From: Arcicella sp034519515
GTDB taxonomy: Bacteria > Bacteroidota > Bacteroidia > Cytophagales > Spirosomataceae
Direction: 5' to 3'
NCBI GenBank assembly: GCA_034519515.1
Contig: JAXHOK010000038.1
Span: 1-64,000, forward strand
Length of the DNA: 64,000 nt
Both the position numbers and the translations under genes were made by a program. Positions 27,691 through 36,587 of this stretch are shown here, in pieces (position 1 is the first letter of the stretch; each line of letters opens with the position of its first letter). The notes under the pieces were generated by a model that was not told the DNA's origin, did no database searches, and saw nothing but the letters and a program-made list of their open reading frames with translations.

Positions 27691-29091
27691 ATGCAATACG
27701 ACGTAATAGTAATAGGTTCAGGACCTGGTGGATATGTTGCCGCCATTCGTTCGGCTCAGTTGGGGATGAAAACCGCCCTCATCGAAAAATATAATGCTTT
27801 GGGCGGAACGTGCCTAAATGTGGGCTGTATTCCTTCAAAGGCACTTTTGGACTCTTCCGAACATTTTTATAATGCTGCTCATACGTTTTCGGAACATGGT
27901 ATCGAAATTCCTGCTCCCAAAATCAACATGGAAACCATGATTGGTCGCAAGACGGGTGTGGTCAAGAAAATGAACGATGGTATTAATTATTTAATGAAAA
28001 AGAACAAAATTACGACTTATAACGGTTTGGGTTCTTTCGTTGATAAAAATACCGTAAAAGTCAGTAAAGCTGATGGTTCATCGGAGGATTTGACGGCAAA
28101 AAATATCATCATTGCAACGGGTTCAAAACCAACCGTTTTGCCTTTCATGCCTGTTGATAAAAAGAGAATTATTACTTCAACCGAAGCCTTGAATTTGCAA
28201 GAAGTGCCAAAGCATTTAATTGTAATTGGTGCTGGCGTTATTGGAGCAGAATTAGGTTCAGTTTATGCTCGTTTGGGGGCAAAGGTGAGTTTCGTAGAAT
28301 TTGCTGATTCGATGATTCCAACGATGGATAAAACGATGGGGAAGGAATTGCAAAAAGCGATTAAGAAGTTAGGAGCAGAGTATTATTTTAGTCATAAAGT
28401 TACAAATGTTGTTAATAATGGCGATGATGCAACGGTTACAGCTACGAATGCAAAAGGCGAAACTGTTTCATTTACAGGCGATTATGTGCTGGTTTGCATC
28501 GGTCGTCGTCCGTTTACTGAGGGATTGAATCTTGAAGCAACGGGCGTAGCGATGGATAGAGGCAGAGTTGTGGTGGATGAACATACTATGCAAACTAATA
28601 TTCCCAACATCTACGCCATCGGTGATGTAGTCCGTGGGGCAATGTTGGCTCACAAGGCAGAGGAAGAAGGCGTTTTTGTGGCTGAAACCATTGCAGGACA
28701 AAAGCCTCATATCAATTATAATTTGATTCCTGGCGTAGTTTATACGTGGCCCGAAGTAGCATCCGTTGGAAAAACTGAAGAAGAATTAAAAACCGCTGGC
28801 ATTGCCTATAAAATGGGTTCATTTCCTTTCAAAGCATTGGGAAGAGCGACGGCTTCGATGGATACAGATGGTTTGGTAAAAGTTTTAGCCGATAAAACTA
28901 CGGACGAAATCTTGGGCGTACATATTATTGGTGCAAGAGCCGCTGATATGATTGCGGAGGCAGTTGTGGCGATGGAATACCGTGCTTCGGCAGAAGACGT
29001 TGCTCGTATGTCGCACGCACATCCAACCTATACAGAGGCGATGAAAGAAGCGTGTTTGGCGGCTACTGAAAATCGTTCAATTCATTCTTAA
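27691..29091 (+). CDS. lpdA: Dihydrolipoyl dehydrogenase (E3)
   Basis: A 466-aa FAD enzyme that reoxidises dihydrolipoamide of the 2-oxoglutarate dehydrogenase (and other) complexes using NAD. The N-terminal Rossmann motif is VIGSGPGGYVAA (about 7-18), the redox pair lies in GGTCLNVGCIPSK (Cys41, Cys46), a second GAGVIGAELGS binds NAD, and the C-terminus holds the His-Glu pair in HAHPTYTEAMKEA (His444, Glu449). Full length for the family. The ATG follows the Rpn gene stop by 2 nt, so translation is coupled to it, an odd partner for a central metabolic gene. Together with sucA and sucB it completes the complex. Confidence 0.97.
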   Translation: MQYDVIVIGSGPGGYVAAIRSAQLGMKTALIEKYNALGGTCLNVGCIPSKALLDSSEHFYNAAHTFSEHGIEIPAPKINMETMIGRKTGVVKKMNDGINYLMKKNKITTYNGLGSFVDKNTVKVSKADGSSEDLTAKNIIIATGSKPTVLPFMPVDKKRIITSTEALNLQEVPKHLIVIGAGVIGAELGSVYARLGAKVSFVEFADSMIPTMDKTMGKELQKAIKKLGAEYYFSHKVTNVVNNGDDATVTATNAKGETVSFTGDYVLVCIGRRPFTEGLNLEATGVAMDRGRVVVDEHTMQTNIPNIYAIGDVVRGAMLAHKAEEEGVFVAETIAGQKPHINYNLIPGVVYTWPEVASVGKTEEELKTAGIAYKMGSFPFKALGRATASMDTDGLVKVLADKTTDEILGVHIIGARAADMIAEAVVAMEYRASAEDVARMSHAHPTYTEAMKEACLAATENRSIHS

Positions 29092-29093
29092 AA

Positions 29094-29241
29094 AAGTCGT
29101 AGGTCATAAGTTTATAAGTCGTAAGTTTCTAAGTTGTAAGAATTTTGTTTCCCAACTTAGATTCTTACGATTTTTTTGTGAGTTAAACACTGCTTACGAC
29201 TTAGAGCCTTATGACTAACGACTAAAAAAACTTACGACTTT
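29094..29241. repeat. Inverted repeat array built from AAGTCGTAAGTT-like words
   Basis: The left part (29094-29140) holds AGTCGTAGGTCATAAG, ATAAGTCGTAAGTTT and AAGTTGTAAG. The right part (29152-29240) holds the complements CCCAACTTAGATTCTTACGA, CTTACGACTTAG and CTTATGACTAACGACT. It fills the whole spacer between lpdA and the isomerase remnant, with both genes ending into it. Confidence 0.8.
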
Positions 29242-30169
29242 TCATAAATATCTCTTTCTCAACATCTTCATCATATACACATTAATTTCCCATTGATTAG
29301 CTACGGGCATTTGTGTGTAGGGCATGGTATGTAAATAATTTGGCGGTCCAAACTCTGTAAGCATCGTGAGGGGTTGCCCTGCTTTTTTCTTCATTTCTAC
29401 TACTTTATCCCACCATCCTAAATGAGTTTTTACAGCATTTTCCCACTCGGGAGCTCGTGGGTCGGTTACTTGTGGACCTTCTTCGTATCCTACTCGTGTA
29501 TGGATGTGTTCAGTCCGTTCGAGGGCGGCTTGCACCATTTCGGGCTGGTCTTGGAGTAAGGTTTCGTGGACGTTGCACCAGTGCGAAATATCTAAGCGTA
29601 AGCCTCAAATCGGGGTTTTTATCAAGAAAATTTTTAGTAATATGCCCTGCAAATAACATTTTGCCACGGTGGGTTTCGTGGTAAATAGGAATGCCCGTTT
29701 TTTTAGAAACTTCCGTAGTAAAATCAATAAATGGCTTGTTTTGTTCGTAGGTAAAATAATCCTTTCCGCTGTGGCAGTTGATATACGTTGGTTTTACGAT
29801 TGTCTGTCCAGTGGCTTCATTGACCATTTTTTTGAATTGTTCTAAATTTTTGAGAGGGTCTTTATCTCCACTTCCTGCCAAAAAACCTACGGCTAATTGG
29901 TGTTTTTTTAGAGCCGCAAAAAGCTCGTCTTGTTCTTGTTTGTTGGAGGACCACCATACTTCAATACCCTCATATCCTTCTTTTTTGGCCAAGGCACAAA
30001 AAGAATCGATGCTGTCTGTGTATCCCCAACTTGTTGCAAATATTTTTAGCGAAAAACCATCTGCGGGTTCAAAATTATGGGCTTTTGTTTGAGCAAAAGT
30101 TTCGATAGAAGGAAGCAAACTTACACTTGTAAGAGCAGAGGCATTGGAAATGAAATTTCTTCGGTTCAT
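29242..30169 (-). pseudogene. Sugar phosphate isomerase/epimerase (AP-endonuclease-2-like TIM barrel), frameshifted
   Basis: The start at 30169 gives NRRNFISNASALTSVSLLPS, a twin-arginine-like signal with NRRNF, then FSLKIFATSWGYTDSIDSFC and a TIM-barrel body to YHETHRGKMLFAGHIT. At about 29593 the frame breaks after NPDLRLTL: one extra base there joins to DISHWCNVHETLLQDQPEMV and the rest, ERTEHIHTRVGYEEGPQVTD through the stop at 29242. The metal ligand site of the family (ETHRG, then DISHW) is intact across the break. It is a single-nucleotide shift in an otherwise well-conserved gene, so it may be a sequencing error or a recent mutation. Confidence 0.82.
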
Positions 30170-30328
30170 TTGTGGGGGATGATTAGTTTTGTTACGAATA
30201 TAATAAGATTCACAAAGACAATAATACTCTAAAATTTGCATTTCAAGCCATTTTGGCACATATTTTTGAATTAAAATTAAATTTTCAAGACAATACTTCC
30301 GAAAAATTAAGGTGGCTTAGAAATTGAA

Positions 30329-30413
30329 GGATGGGAGGAGGAAGGGAAACAGGAGGAAGGGAGAAAGGTGGAAATTTCCATTTTCCTTTTCTCCCTAAAT
30401 CCCTTTCTCCTGC
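30329..30413. repeat. Inverted repeat array (word AGGAGGAAGGGAGAAAGG) just upstream of clpB
   Basis: The left arm has GGATGGGAGGAGGAAGGGAA and CAGGAGGAAGGGAGAAAGGT; the right arm has TTTTCTCCCTAAATCCCTTT and CTCCTG. It ends 6 nt before the clpB ATG, where a ribosome-binding site and leader should be. It is unusually purine- then pyrimidine-rich compared with other spacers. Confidence 0.72.
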
Positions 30414-30419
30414 AAGAAT

Positions 30420-33026
30420 ATGAAATATACAACCAAAACCCAAGAGGTAATCCAGCAAGCGGCTTCGATTGCCACTGCCAATGGTCAGCAAGCCATTGAA
30501 ACAGGACATTTGTTGAAGGCAATTATTGAGGAAGAACCCAATACTGCCCAGTTTTTGATGAAAAAAATGGGCGTAAATCAAGGGGTTTTCTTGAGTAAAT
30601 TGGAAGATTTGGTAAACGCTTATCCCAAAGTTTCGGGCGGTGGGCAACCCTATCTTGCCAACGATGCCCACGCCGCCATGACCAAAGCCGAAAGTCTGAT
30701 GAAGGAATTTTCGGATGAATACATTTCCGTTGAATTGCTGATTTTGGCTCTTGCTGTGGGGAAAGATTCAGTCGCTAACTTATTGAAAGACAATGGTTTT
30801 AAAGAGAAATCAGTTAAAGAAACGATAAAAGAATTAAGAGGAAACACAGCCGTGAAAGACCAAAATGCCGAGGCAACTTATCGTTCGTTGGAACGCTACG
30901 CCATCAATTTAAACGAACTCGCCAAGACGGGAAAAATTGACCCCGTGATTGGGCGTGATGAAGAAATTAGAAGGGTTTTGCAAATTCTGTCCCGTAGAAC
31001 CAAAAATAACCCGATGTTAGTCGGTGAACCTGGCGTTGGTAAAACTGCCATTGTGGAAGGTTTAGCCCAAAGAATTGTGATGGGAGACGTTCCCGAAAAC
31101 CTAAAATCTAAGACCATTTACACTTTGGATTTAGGACTTTTGATTGCGGGAGCAAAATATAAAGGGGAGTTTGAAGAACGCTTAAAGGCTGTAATTAAGG
31201 AAGTTACGGATTCGGAAGGCGATATAGTTTTATTTATCGACGAAATTCATACGCTCATTGGGGCGGGTGGTGGCGAGTCGGCAATGGATGCCGCTAACTT
31301 GTTGAAACCCGCTTTGGCACGGGGAGAATTGCACGCCATTGGAGCAACGACTTTGAAGGAATATCAAAAATACATCGAAAAAGATAAAGCCTTAGAAAGA
31401 CGTTTTCAAACAGTTGTGGTGGATGAACCTGACGAAACCGATGCGATTTCTATTTTACGGGGAATCAAAGAAAAATACGAATTGCACCACGGAGTCAGGA
31501 TTCAAGATGATGCGGTGATTGCGGCAGTCCAGTTATCAAGTCGCTACATTTCAGACCGTTATCTGCCCGATAAAGCCATTGATTTGATGGATGAAGCAGC
31601 GGCAAAAATGCGAATGGAAATTGATTCCGTTCCCGAAGAAATTGATGACTTGAAAAGAAAAATCATGCAATTGGAAATTGAACGGGAGGCAATCAGAAGG
31701 GAAAGTAACGTTGAAAGAGAAAATATTATCAACCGTGAATTGGCAGAATTAACCGATAAAAAAACGGATTTGATGGCAAAATGGCAAGCTGAAAAAGACG
31801 TTTTGGACGGTGTGCGTAAAGAAAAGGAAAATATTGATAGACTGAAATTAGAGGCAGAACAGGCTGAACGTGCAGGAGATTATGGCAAAGTTGCCGAGAT
31901 TCGTTATGGAAAATTAGTGGAAGCAGAAGCTAATTTAGCAATAGCTCAAAAATCGACGGCTGAACATGAAACGTCGAATATGTTGCAAGAAGAAGTAACG
32001 GCAGAAAATATTGCTGAAATCGTAGCGAAATGGACGGGAGTTCCCGTTTCAAAAATGATGCGAGCCGAACAAGAAAAACTCCTCCACATGGAATACGAAT
32101 TGGGTTTACGGGTGGCTGGACAAAGTGAAGCCATCGAAGCCATTTCGGATGCCGTTAGGCGTTCACGGGCGGGAATGCAAGATCCAAAACGCCCAATCGG
32201 TTCGTTTATCTTCTTGGGAACTACGGGCGTGGGAAAGACCGAACTGGCAAAAGCATTAGCAGATTATTTGTTCAATGATGAGAATGCGATGGTCAGAATT
32301 GATATGTCGGAATACCAAGAACGCCATGCCGTGAGCCGCATGATTGGCTCGCCTCCTGGGTATGTGGGTTATGACGAAGGCGGACAATTGACCGAAGCAG
32401 TGCGTAGAAAACCATATTCTGTGATTCTCTTGGACGAAATCGAAAAAGCCCACCCAGACGTTTGGAACATACTTTTACAGGTGTTGGACGATGGTCGCTT
32501 AACGGATAATAAAGGACGGATTGCGAATTTTAAGAATACCATAATCATTATGACTTCCAACATTGGTAGCCACATTATTCAAGAAAAAATGGGCGAAATG
32601 GAAGGTTGGAATAATCATATCGTGATGGAAAAAGCCAAAGAAGAAGTGATGATATTATTAAAACAAGTGGTTCGTCCAGAGTTCTTGAATCGAGTGGATG
32701 AAATTGTGATGTTTGAACCTTTATCAAAAGAGAATCTTCGTCAGATTGTGCAAATTCAGTTCCGTCAAATCAAAGACCGTTTGAAGGAACAAGGCATTTT
32801 GTTGGAAGCCACCGAAGAAGCGTTAATGCACATTGCCGAAGAAGGTTACGAACCCACGATGGGAGCAAGACCGTTGAAACGTGTGATGCAGAAACGGATT
32901 TTGAATGAACTCTCGAAGAGTATTTTGGGAAATTATATCACCAAAGATTCCGTAGTGATGATGGAATTAGGAAATGATGGAAATTTAAAATTTGTGAACA
33001 TTGATACCAAAACCATTTTAGATTAA
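30420..33026 (+). CDS. clpB: ATP-dependent disaggregase ClpB
   Basis: An 868-aa hexameric chaperone that, with DnaK, pulls proteins out of aggregates. An N-terminal Clp repeat domain (MKYTTKTQEVIQQAASIATA) is followed by the first AAA domain with Walker A GEPGVGKTA (about 202-210) and Walker B IVLFIDEIHTL. The coiled-coil middle domain follows (about 410-520, with LKRKIMQLEIEREAIRRESN). The second AAA domain has GTTGVGKTE (about 600-608) and the sensor region MIGSPPGYVGYDEGGQLTEA. Complete. The start is the first ATG after the inverted repeat at 30329-30413. No CIRCE or heat-shock box was recognised. Confidence 0.97.
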   Translation: MKYTTKTQEVIQQAASIATANGQQAIETGHLLKAIIEEEPNTAQFLMKKMGVNQGVFLSKLEDLVNAYPKVSGGGQPYLANDAHAAMTKAESLMKEFSDEYISVELLILALAVGKDSVANLLKDNGFKEKSVKETIKELRGNTAVKDQNAEATYRSLERYAINLNELAKTGKIDPVIGRDEEIRRVLQILSRRTKNNPMLVGEPGVGKTAIVEGLAQRIVMGDVPENLKSKTIYTLDLGLLIAGAKYKGEFEERLKAVIKEVTDSEGDIVLFIDEIHTLIGAGGGESAMDAANLLKPALARGELHAIGATTLKEYQKYIEKDKALERRFQTVVVDEPDETDAISILRGIKEKYELHHGVRIQDDAVIAAVQLSSRYISDRYLPDKAIDLMDEAAAKMRMEIDSVPEEIDDLKRKIMQLEIEREAIRRESNVERENIINRELAELTDKKTDLMAKWQAEKDVLDGVRKEKENIDRLKLEAEQAERAGDYGKVAEIRYGKLVEAEANLAIAQKSTAEHETSNMLQEEVTAENIAEIVAKWTGVPVSKMMRAEQEKLLHMEYELGLRVAGQSEAIEAISDAVRRSRAGMQDPKRPIGSFIFLGTTGVGKTELAKALADYLFNDENAMVRIDMSEYQERHAVSRMIGSPPGYVGYDEGGQLTEAVRRKPYSVILLDEIEKAHPDVWNILLQVLDDGRLTDNKGRIANFKNTIIIMTSNIGSHIIQEKMGEMEGWNNHIVMEKAKEEVMILLKQVVRPEFLNRVDEIVMFEPLSKENLRQIVQIQFRQIKDRLKEQGILLEATEEALMHIAEEGYEPTMGARPLKRVMQKRILNELSKSILGNYITKDSVVMMELGNDGNLKFVNIDTKTILD

Positions 33027-33049
33027 ATTAGAATTTTTCCGTCAATGAT

Positions 33050-33080
33050 AAAAGCCAGTTTGTTTTCAGATTGGCTTTTT
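33050..33080 (+). terminator. Terminator of clpB
   Basis: AAAAGCCA pairs with TGGCTTTT around an internal bulge and a T run follows, 24 nt after the clpB stop. Confidence 0.75.
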
Positions 33081-33307
33081 ATTTAAACCATATTTCATTT
33101 TTCACAGCTCATGATTTAGTGGCTTTTTTAGAGGTATAACATTCTTAGACGCTTCCTAAATACGCTAAATGTGAAATACTCAACTGAAATTAAATTTACC
33201 TTAAATCGGGTTTAACTACGTGATTTCGTGGCTATTTTTCTATTTAATTATCTAATTTTGAAAAATGAGAGGTTCACTTTCTTTATTAACACAGCTACCT
33301 TTTTTGT

Positions 33308-33991
33308 ATGAAAATTTTAATAATTGAGGACGAAATAAAGACTTTACAGCTCATAAAACAGGGCTTAGAAGAACACCACTGGGAAGTGGATATAGCTTAT
33401 GATGGTTTGATGGGCTTCCAACTGGCAACACGCCATCAATATGTCTTGATAATTTCAGATATTATTCTTCCATTGCTCAATGGCTTGGAGTTATGTAAAA
33501 AACTGCGTGAAACTGGTGTGGATACTCCCATACTTTTGTTGACTGCCCTCGGAACGACTGATGATAAAATTATGGGTTTAGATGCAGGTGCTGATGATTA
33601 CTTGGCCAAACCATTTGAATTTAAGGAATTGATGGCAAGAGTACGAGCCTTGACCCGTCGTATGGGAAGTATTGTTCACACTAATTTGTTGAAGGTGGCG
33701 GACTTAGAGATGGATTTAGATGCAAAAATTGTTATGAGAGCAGGAAAGGAAATCGCCTTAACGGCAAAAGAATTTACCTTATTAGAATATTTTATTCGGC
33801 ATCAAGGCAGAGTAATTTCAAAGGTAGAATTAGCGGAAAAAATTTGGGATGTCACCTTTGATACAGGCACAAATGTGATTGAGGTTTATATGAACTTTTT
33901 ACGCAAGAAAATTGATAAAGATTTTGAACCAAAGTTACTTCATACACAAATTGGAATGGGGTATGTCCTTAAAATAGTTTCCCGATGTTAA
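33308..33991 (+). CDS. OmpR/PhoB-family response regulator
   Basis: A 227-aa response regulator. The receiver domain has the acidic pocket (IIEDE, residues 5-9), phosphoacceptor Asp51 in LIISDIILPLLNG, Thr79 in LLLTALG and Lys101 in DDYLAKPFEFKEL. The C-terminal OmpR winged helix has TAKEFTLLEYFIRHQGRVIS and ends in HTQIGMGYVLKI. The next gene overlaps it by 7 nt and encodes its sensor kinase. This pair is a CusRS/metal-efflux-type two-component system by similarity of arrangement; the RND operon 4 kb downstream may be one of its targets, but this is inference. Confidence 0.92.
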   Translation: MKILIIEDEIKTLQLIKQGLEEHHWEVDIAYDGLMGFQLATRHQYVLIISDIILPLLNGLELCKKLRETGVDTPILLLTALGTTDDKIMGLDAGADDYLAKPFEFKELMARVRALTRRMGSIVHTNLLKVADLEMDLDAKIVMRAGKEIALTAKEFTLLEYFIRHQGRVISKVELAEKIWDVTFDTGTNVIEVYMNFLRKKIDKDFEPKLLHTQIGMGYVLKIVSRC

Positions 33992-35376
33992 ATATCCGTT
34001 CCAAACTTACCTACGAATTTATGGCGTTGGCTACGGCTATTCTGGTGTTTTTTTCCGTGGGAGTGTATTTTTTTAGTAGTTTGTATCTTGAAAAAAGATT
34101 CTATAAACGTCTGCGAGAAAGAGCTATCACCACAACTACGTTGATATTCGACCTAAACGCTGCCGATACTACTGTGATAAAATTGGTGAATGTTTCAGAC
34201 CGCCAACTGCTTACAGATGAGAGCATTATGGTATATAATGAGCAACTTAAAAAAGTCGTTTTTTCCGCCAACCCCAAAAACTCTTTAATAACCATTAAAG
34301 AGCTTCTCCCCCTGATTCAAGAGAATCCCCCGACTATTTTTAAACGTATCAATCAGTATCAAGTCATTGGAGTGAAAGTTAAAAATAAATACGCCATTAA
34401 CTGGGTTTTTGTCAGTGCGATTGATGTCAATGGTGGAGAGGCACTCGAAGATTTACGAAAAATCCTATTAGTGATGATTCTGGTAGGAATCCTTTTGTTG
34501 GGTATTTCTGGATGGTTTTTTGCCGATAAAGCACTCGCTCCTATGTCCGAAATTATCAAGCAGGTTAATCAGATTTTTCCCAATAATATCAAAAATCGAG
34601 TACAACACCCCAACCGCTTTGATGAAATTGGATTGTTAGTAGCCACTTTTAATCAACTTCTCGACCGCACAGAAGAAGCCTTTGTGATGCAGAAAATGTT
34701 TATTGCCAATGTTTCGCACGAATTGAAAAATCCTCTTACCAAAATCTATTCGCAAATCGAAATTACGTTGATGCAAAAACGAAAAATTGAGGACTATGAA
34801 AAAGATTTTCAGTCTTTGAAAGAAGACACTCGAACACTGATTCAGTTGACGAATACCCTTCTGAATCTGGCAAATACCGTCGTAAGCCCTGACAGCATAA
34901 ATAAAACCCCTGTTAGGCTTGATGAACTACTTTGGGAGACTAAAAATCAAATTACGAAATGGCATAAAAATTACGAAATCGAACTAAATTTCAATGATTT
35001 TCCAGACGATGAAGCGTTTTTATTGGTGCTTGGAAACGAAGCCTCCTTGAAGGTTGTTTTCATGAATTTGATGGATAATGCTTGTAAATTTTCGGAGAAT
35101 AATACTGCTAAAATTAGTTTTTTGGCTTCAAGTTCGCATATTACTATCCAATTTTTTAATGAAAGTGTTATTATTCCAGAAACCGACCTACCCCATATTT
35201 TTCGCCCATTTTATCGAAGCAACGCTACCGCACCAGCCATCCAAGGGCATGGCATCGGTTTGGCTATTGTTGCTCAAATTCTGCAGTTGCATCAAGCAAA
35301 AATATCTGTCATCTCCATAAAAGAAGGAATAACCTTTATCGTTGAGTTTCCAAATTTAAAAAATTTCAATATTTAA
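33985..35376 (+). CDS. Sensor histidine kinase (HAMP-containing)
   Basis: A 463-aa membrane histidine kinase. Two membrane segments (FMALATAILVFFSVGVYFFSS at about 11-31 and KILLVMILVGILLLGISGWF at about 157-176) enclose a periplasmic sensor loop of about 120 residues. A HAMP-like linker is followed by the phosphoacceptor region ANVSHELKNPLTKIYSQIEI (His at about 246) and the ATPase domain with N box LMDNACKFS and G boxes ending in HGIGLAIVAQIL. It overlaps the response regulator by 7 nt, which fits a coupled pair. The stimulus is not known. Confidence 0.92.
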   Translation: MLNIRSKLTYEFMALATAILVFFSVGVYFFSSLYLEKRFYKRLRERAITTTTLIFDLNAADTTVIKLVNVSDRQLLTDESIMVYNEQLKKVVFSANPKNSLITIKELLPLIQENPPTIFKRINQYQVIGVKVKNKYAINWVFVSAIDVNGGEALEDLRKILLVMILVGILLLGISGWFFADKALAPMSEIIKQVNQIFPNNIKNRVQHPNRFDEIGLLVATFNQLLDRTEEAFVMQKMFIANVSHELKNPLTKIYSQIEITLMQKRKIEDYEKDFQSLKEDTRTLIQLTNTLLNLANTVVSPDSINKTPVRLDELLWETKNQITKWHKNYEIELNFNDFPDDEAFLLVLGNEASLKVVFMNLMDNACKFSENNTAKISFLASSSHITIQFFNESVIIPETDLPHIFRPFYRSNATAPAIQGHGIGLAIVAQILQLHQAKISVISIKEGITFIVEFPNLKNFNI

Positions 35377-35512
35377 GTATCTGATTATCTGTTGATTAAC
35401 TCAAAATAATGGTTGAAGCATTTGCTTTAAGCTAATTTTAATTTGTATTTAACTCCCCTTTAACCTCAATAAGGTTGCTTTGTATTGTTAAACAAAATTA
35501 TTTCAAATCAAT

Positions 35513-36454
35513 ATGGAATCGAACAGCAATCAAGGAATCCTTAAAATAGCCACAGGCGTTTTAATCGGAGTTGTCGCTTTAATGAGTTATTTATTCATGG
35601 GGGCAAGAAACGAAAATTTTGAACTTCAAAAATCACTAACAACCAAAGTTGAAGAACTATCATCGACCCAGGTAAAACTTGACTCTATTTCAAGAGCGTT
35701 GGACAATAAAATTACGGAAATACAGCAACTGGGAGGGAATGTAAAAGAATTACAAGCCGTGAAAGCACAATTGGAAGCGGATAAGAAAAAGTTAAAATCA
35801 GACTTTGGCTTTTCGATGGAAAAATATGACGTAAAAATCAAGGAGTACGAAAACTTTTTGGTGGTAAAAGATGATGATATCCGAAAATTGAAAGAAGATA
35901 ATCGAACGCTTTTGGCTCGCACAAAAACCCTTGAAGAGGAAAAACAACAAGTGATTACAGAGAACACTGGTTTAAAAACGGACAAAGAAGGTTTAACCCA
36001 AACCGTTGCCACGTACACAGCCCAAAATGATGATTTAAAACGTAAAGTAAACTTGGCAACTGCCATGAAAGCAGTCAATGTGCAAGTGGCTGCACTGGCT
36101 CGTAATGGTAAAGTCAGAGAAGGTGGAATCTATAAATCTTCAAAAATTGAACGGTTGAAAATTTCCTTTATCATGCCATCAAATCCAGTGGCGGAAAAAA
36201 ATATGAAGGATATTTTCGTCAGAATTTTTGACCAAAACGGAGCCGTAATTAGTGAAGACTCAAAAGCAGGAATATTGCAGTATGACGGAAAAGAAATTGG
36301 ATATAGCGTCAAGCAGAGTATTCCGTTTGAAAATAATGACCAAGAAGTTGAAATTATTTACGCAAAAGGCTCTGCATACAAAGCTGGAAAATATAATCTT
36401 GAATTATACGCAGAAGGCTTTAAGATTGGTAATGGAGCGTTTGAAGTAAAGTAA
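35513..36454 (+). CDS. Membrane-anchored coiled-coil protein
   Basis: A 313-aa protein that does not match a named family I can identify. An N-terminal anchor ILKIATGVLIGVVALMSYLF (about 9-28) is followed by a long coiled coil (about 35-185) with regular heptads (VEELSSTQVKLDSISRALDN, then LKAQ-type repeats), then a beta-rich domain of about 120 residues (SKIERLKISFIMPSNPVAEK through GNGAFEVK). It should sit in the inner membrane with its coiled coil and C-terminal domain in the periplasm. It is a separate transcription unit between the kinase and the EEP gene. Conserved homologues in Cytophagales are likely; function unknown. Confidence 0.7.
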   Translation: MESNSNQGILKIATGVLIGVVALMSYLFMGARNENFELQKSLTTKVEELSSTQVKLDSISRALDNKITEIQQLGGNVKELQAVKAQLEADKKKLKSDFGFSMEKYDVKIKEYENFLVVKDDDIRKLKEDNRTLLARTKTLEEEKQQVITENTGLKTDKEGLTQTVATYTAQNDDLKRKVNLATAMKAVNVQVAALARNGKVREGGIYKSSKIERLKISFIMPSNPVAEKNMKDIFVRIFDQNGAVISEDSKAGILQYDGKEIGYSVKQSIPFENNDQEVEIIYAKGSAYKAGKYNLELYAEGFKIGNGAFEVK

Positions 36455-36495
36455 AACACTTTAAAATTACCGAATATCCTATCTATAATTGCTCA

Positions 36496-36527
36496 GAAGC
36501 CGTTTTAATGTATTTTAAAACGGCTTC
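36496..36527 (+). terminator. Hairpin terminator that shares ends with the 164-bp element
   Basis: GAAGCCGTTTTAA pairs with TTAAAACGGCTTC over a 13-bp perfect stem. The arm is the same as the first 13 bases of the terminal repeat of the mini-element at 51966-52129, so this may be an element remnant that now acts as a terminator. Confidence 0.7.
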
Positions 36528-36587
36528 ATTAAGTTTAAATCCTTAAAAAAGGTATTGAGCATCCAACGTACTTTTTAGACCACAAAT

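Noticed and set aside
30285..30671. Antisense open frame over the clpB start
   Set aside because: It lies in another frame of clpB and the array, with no family match.
33308..35376. Direct control of the RND operon by the two-component pair
   Set aside because: The operon is 4 kb away with two other units between and no shared binding motif was seen, so it was kept only as a possibility.
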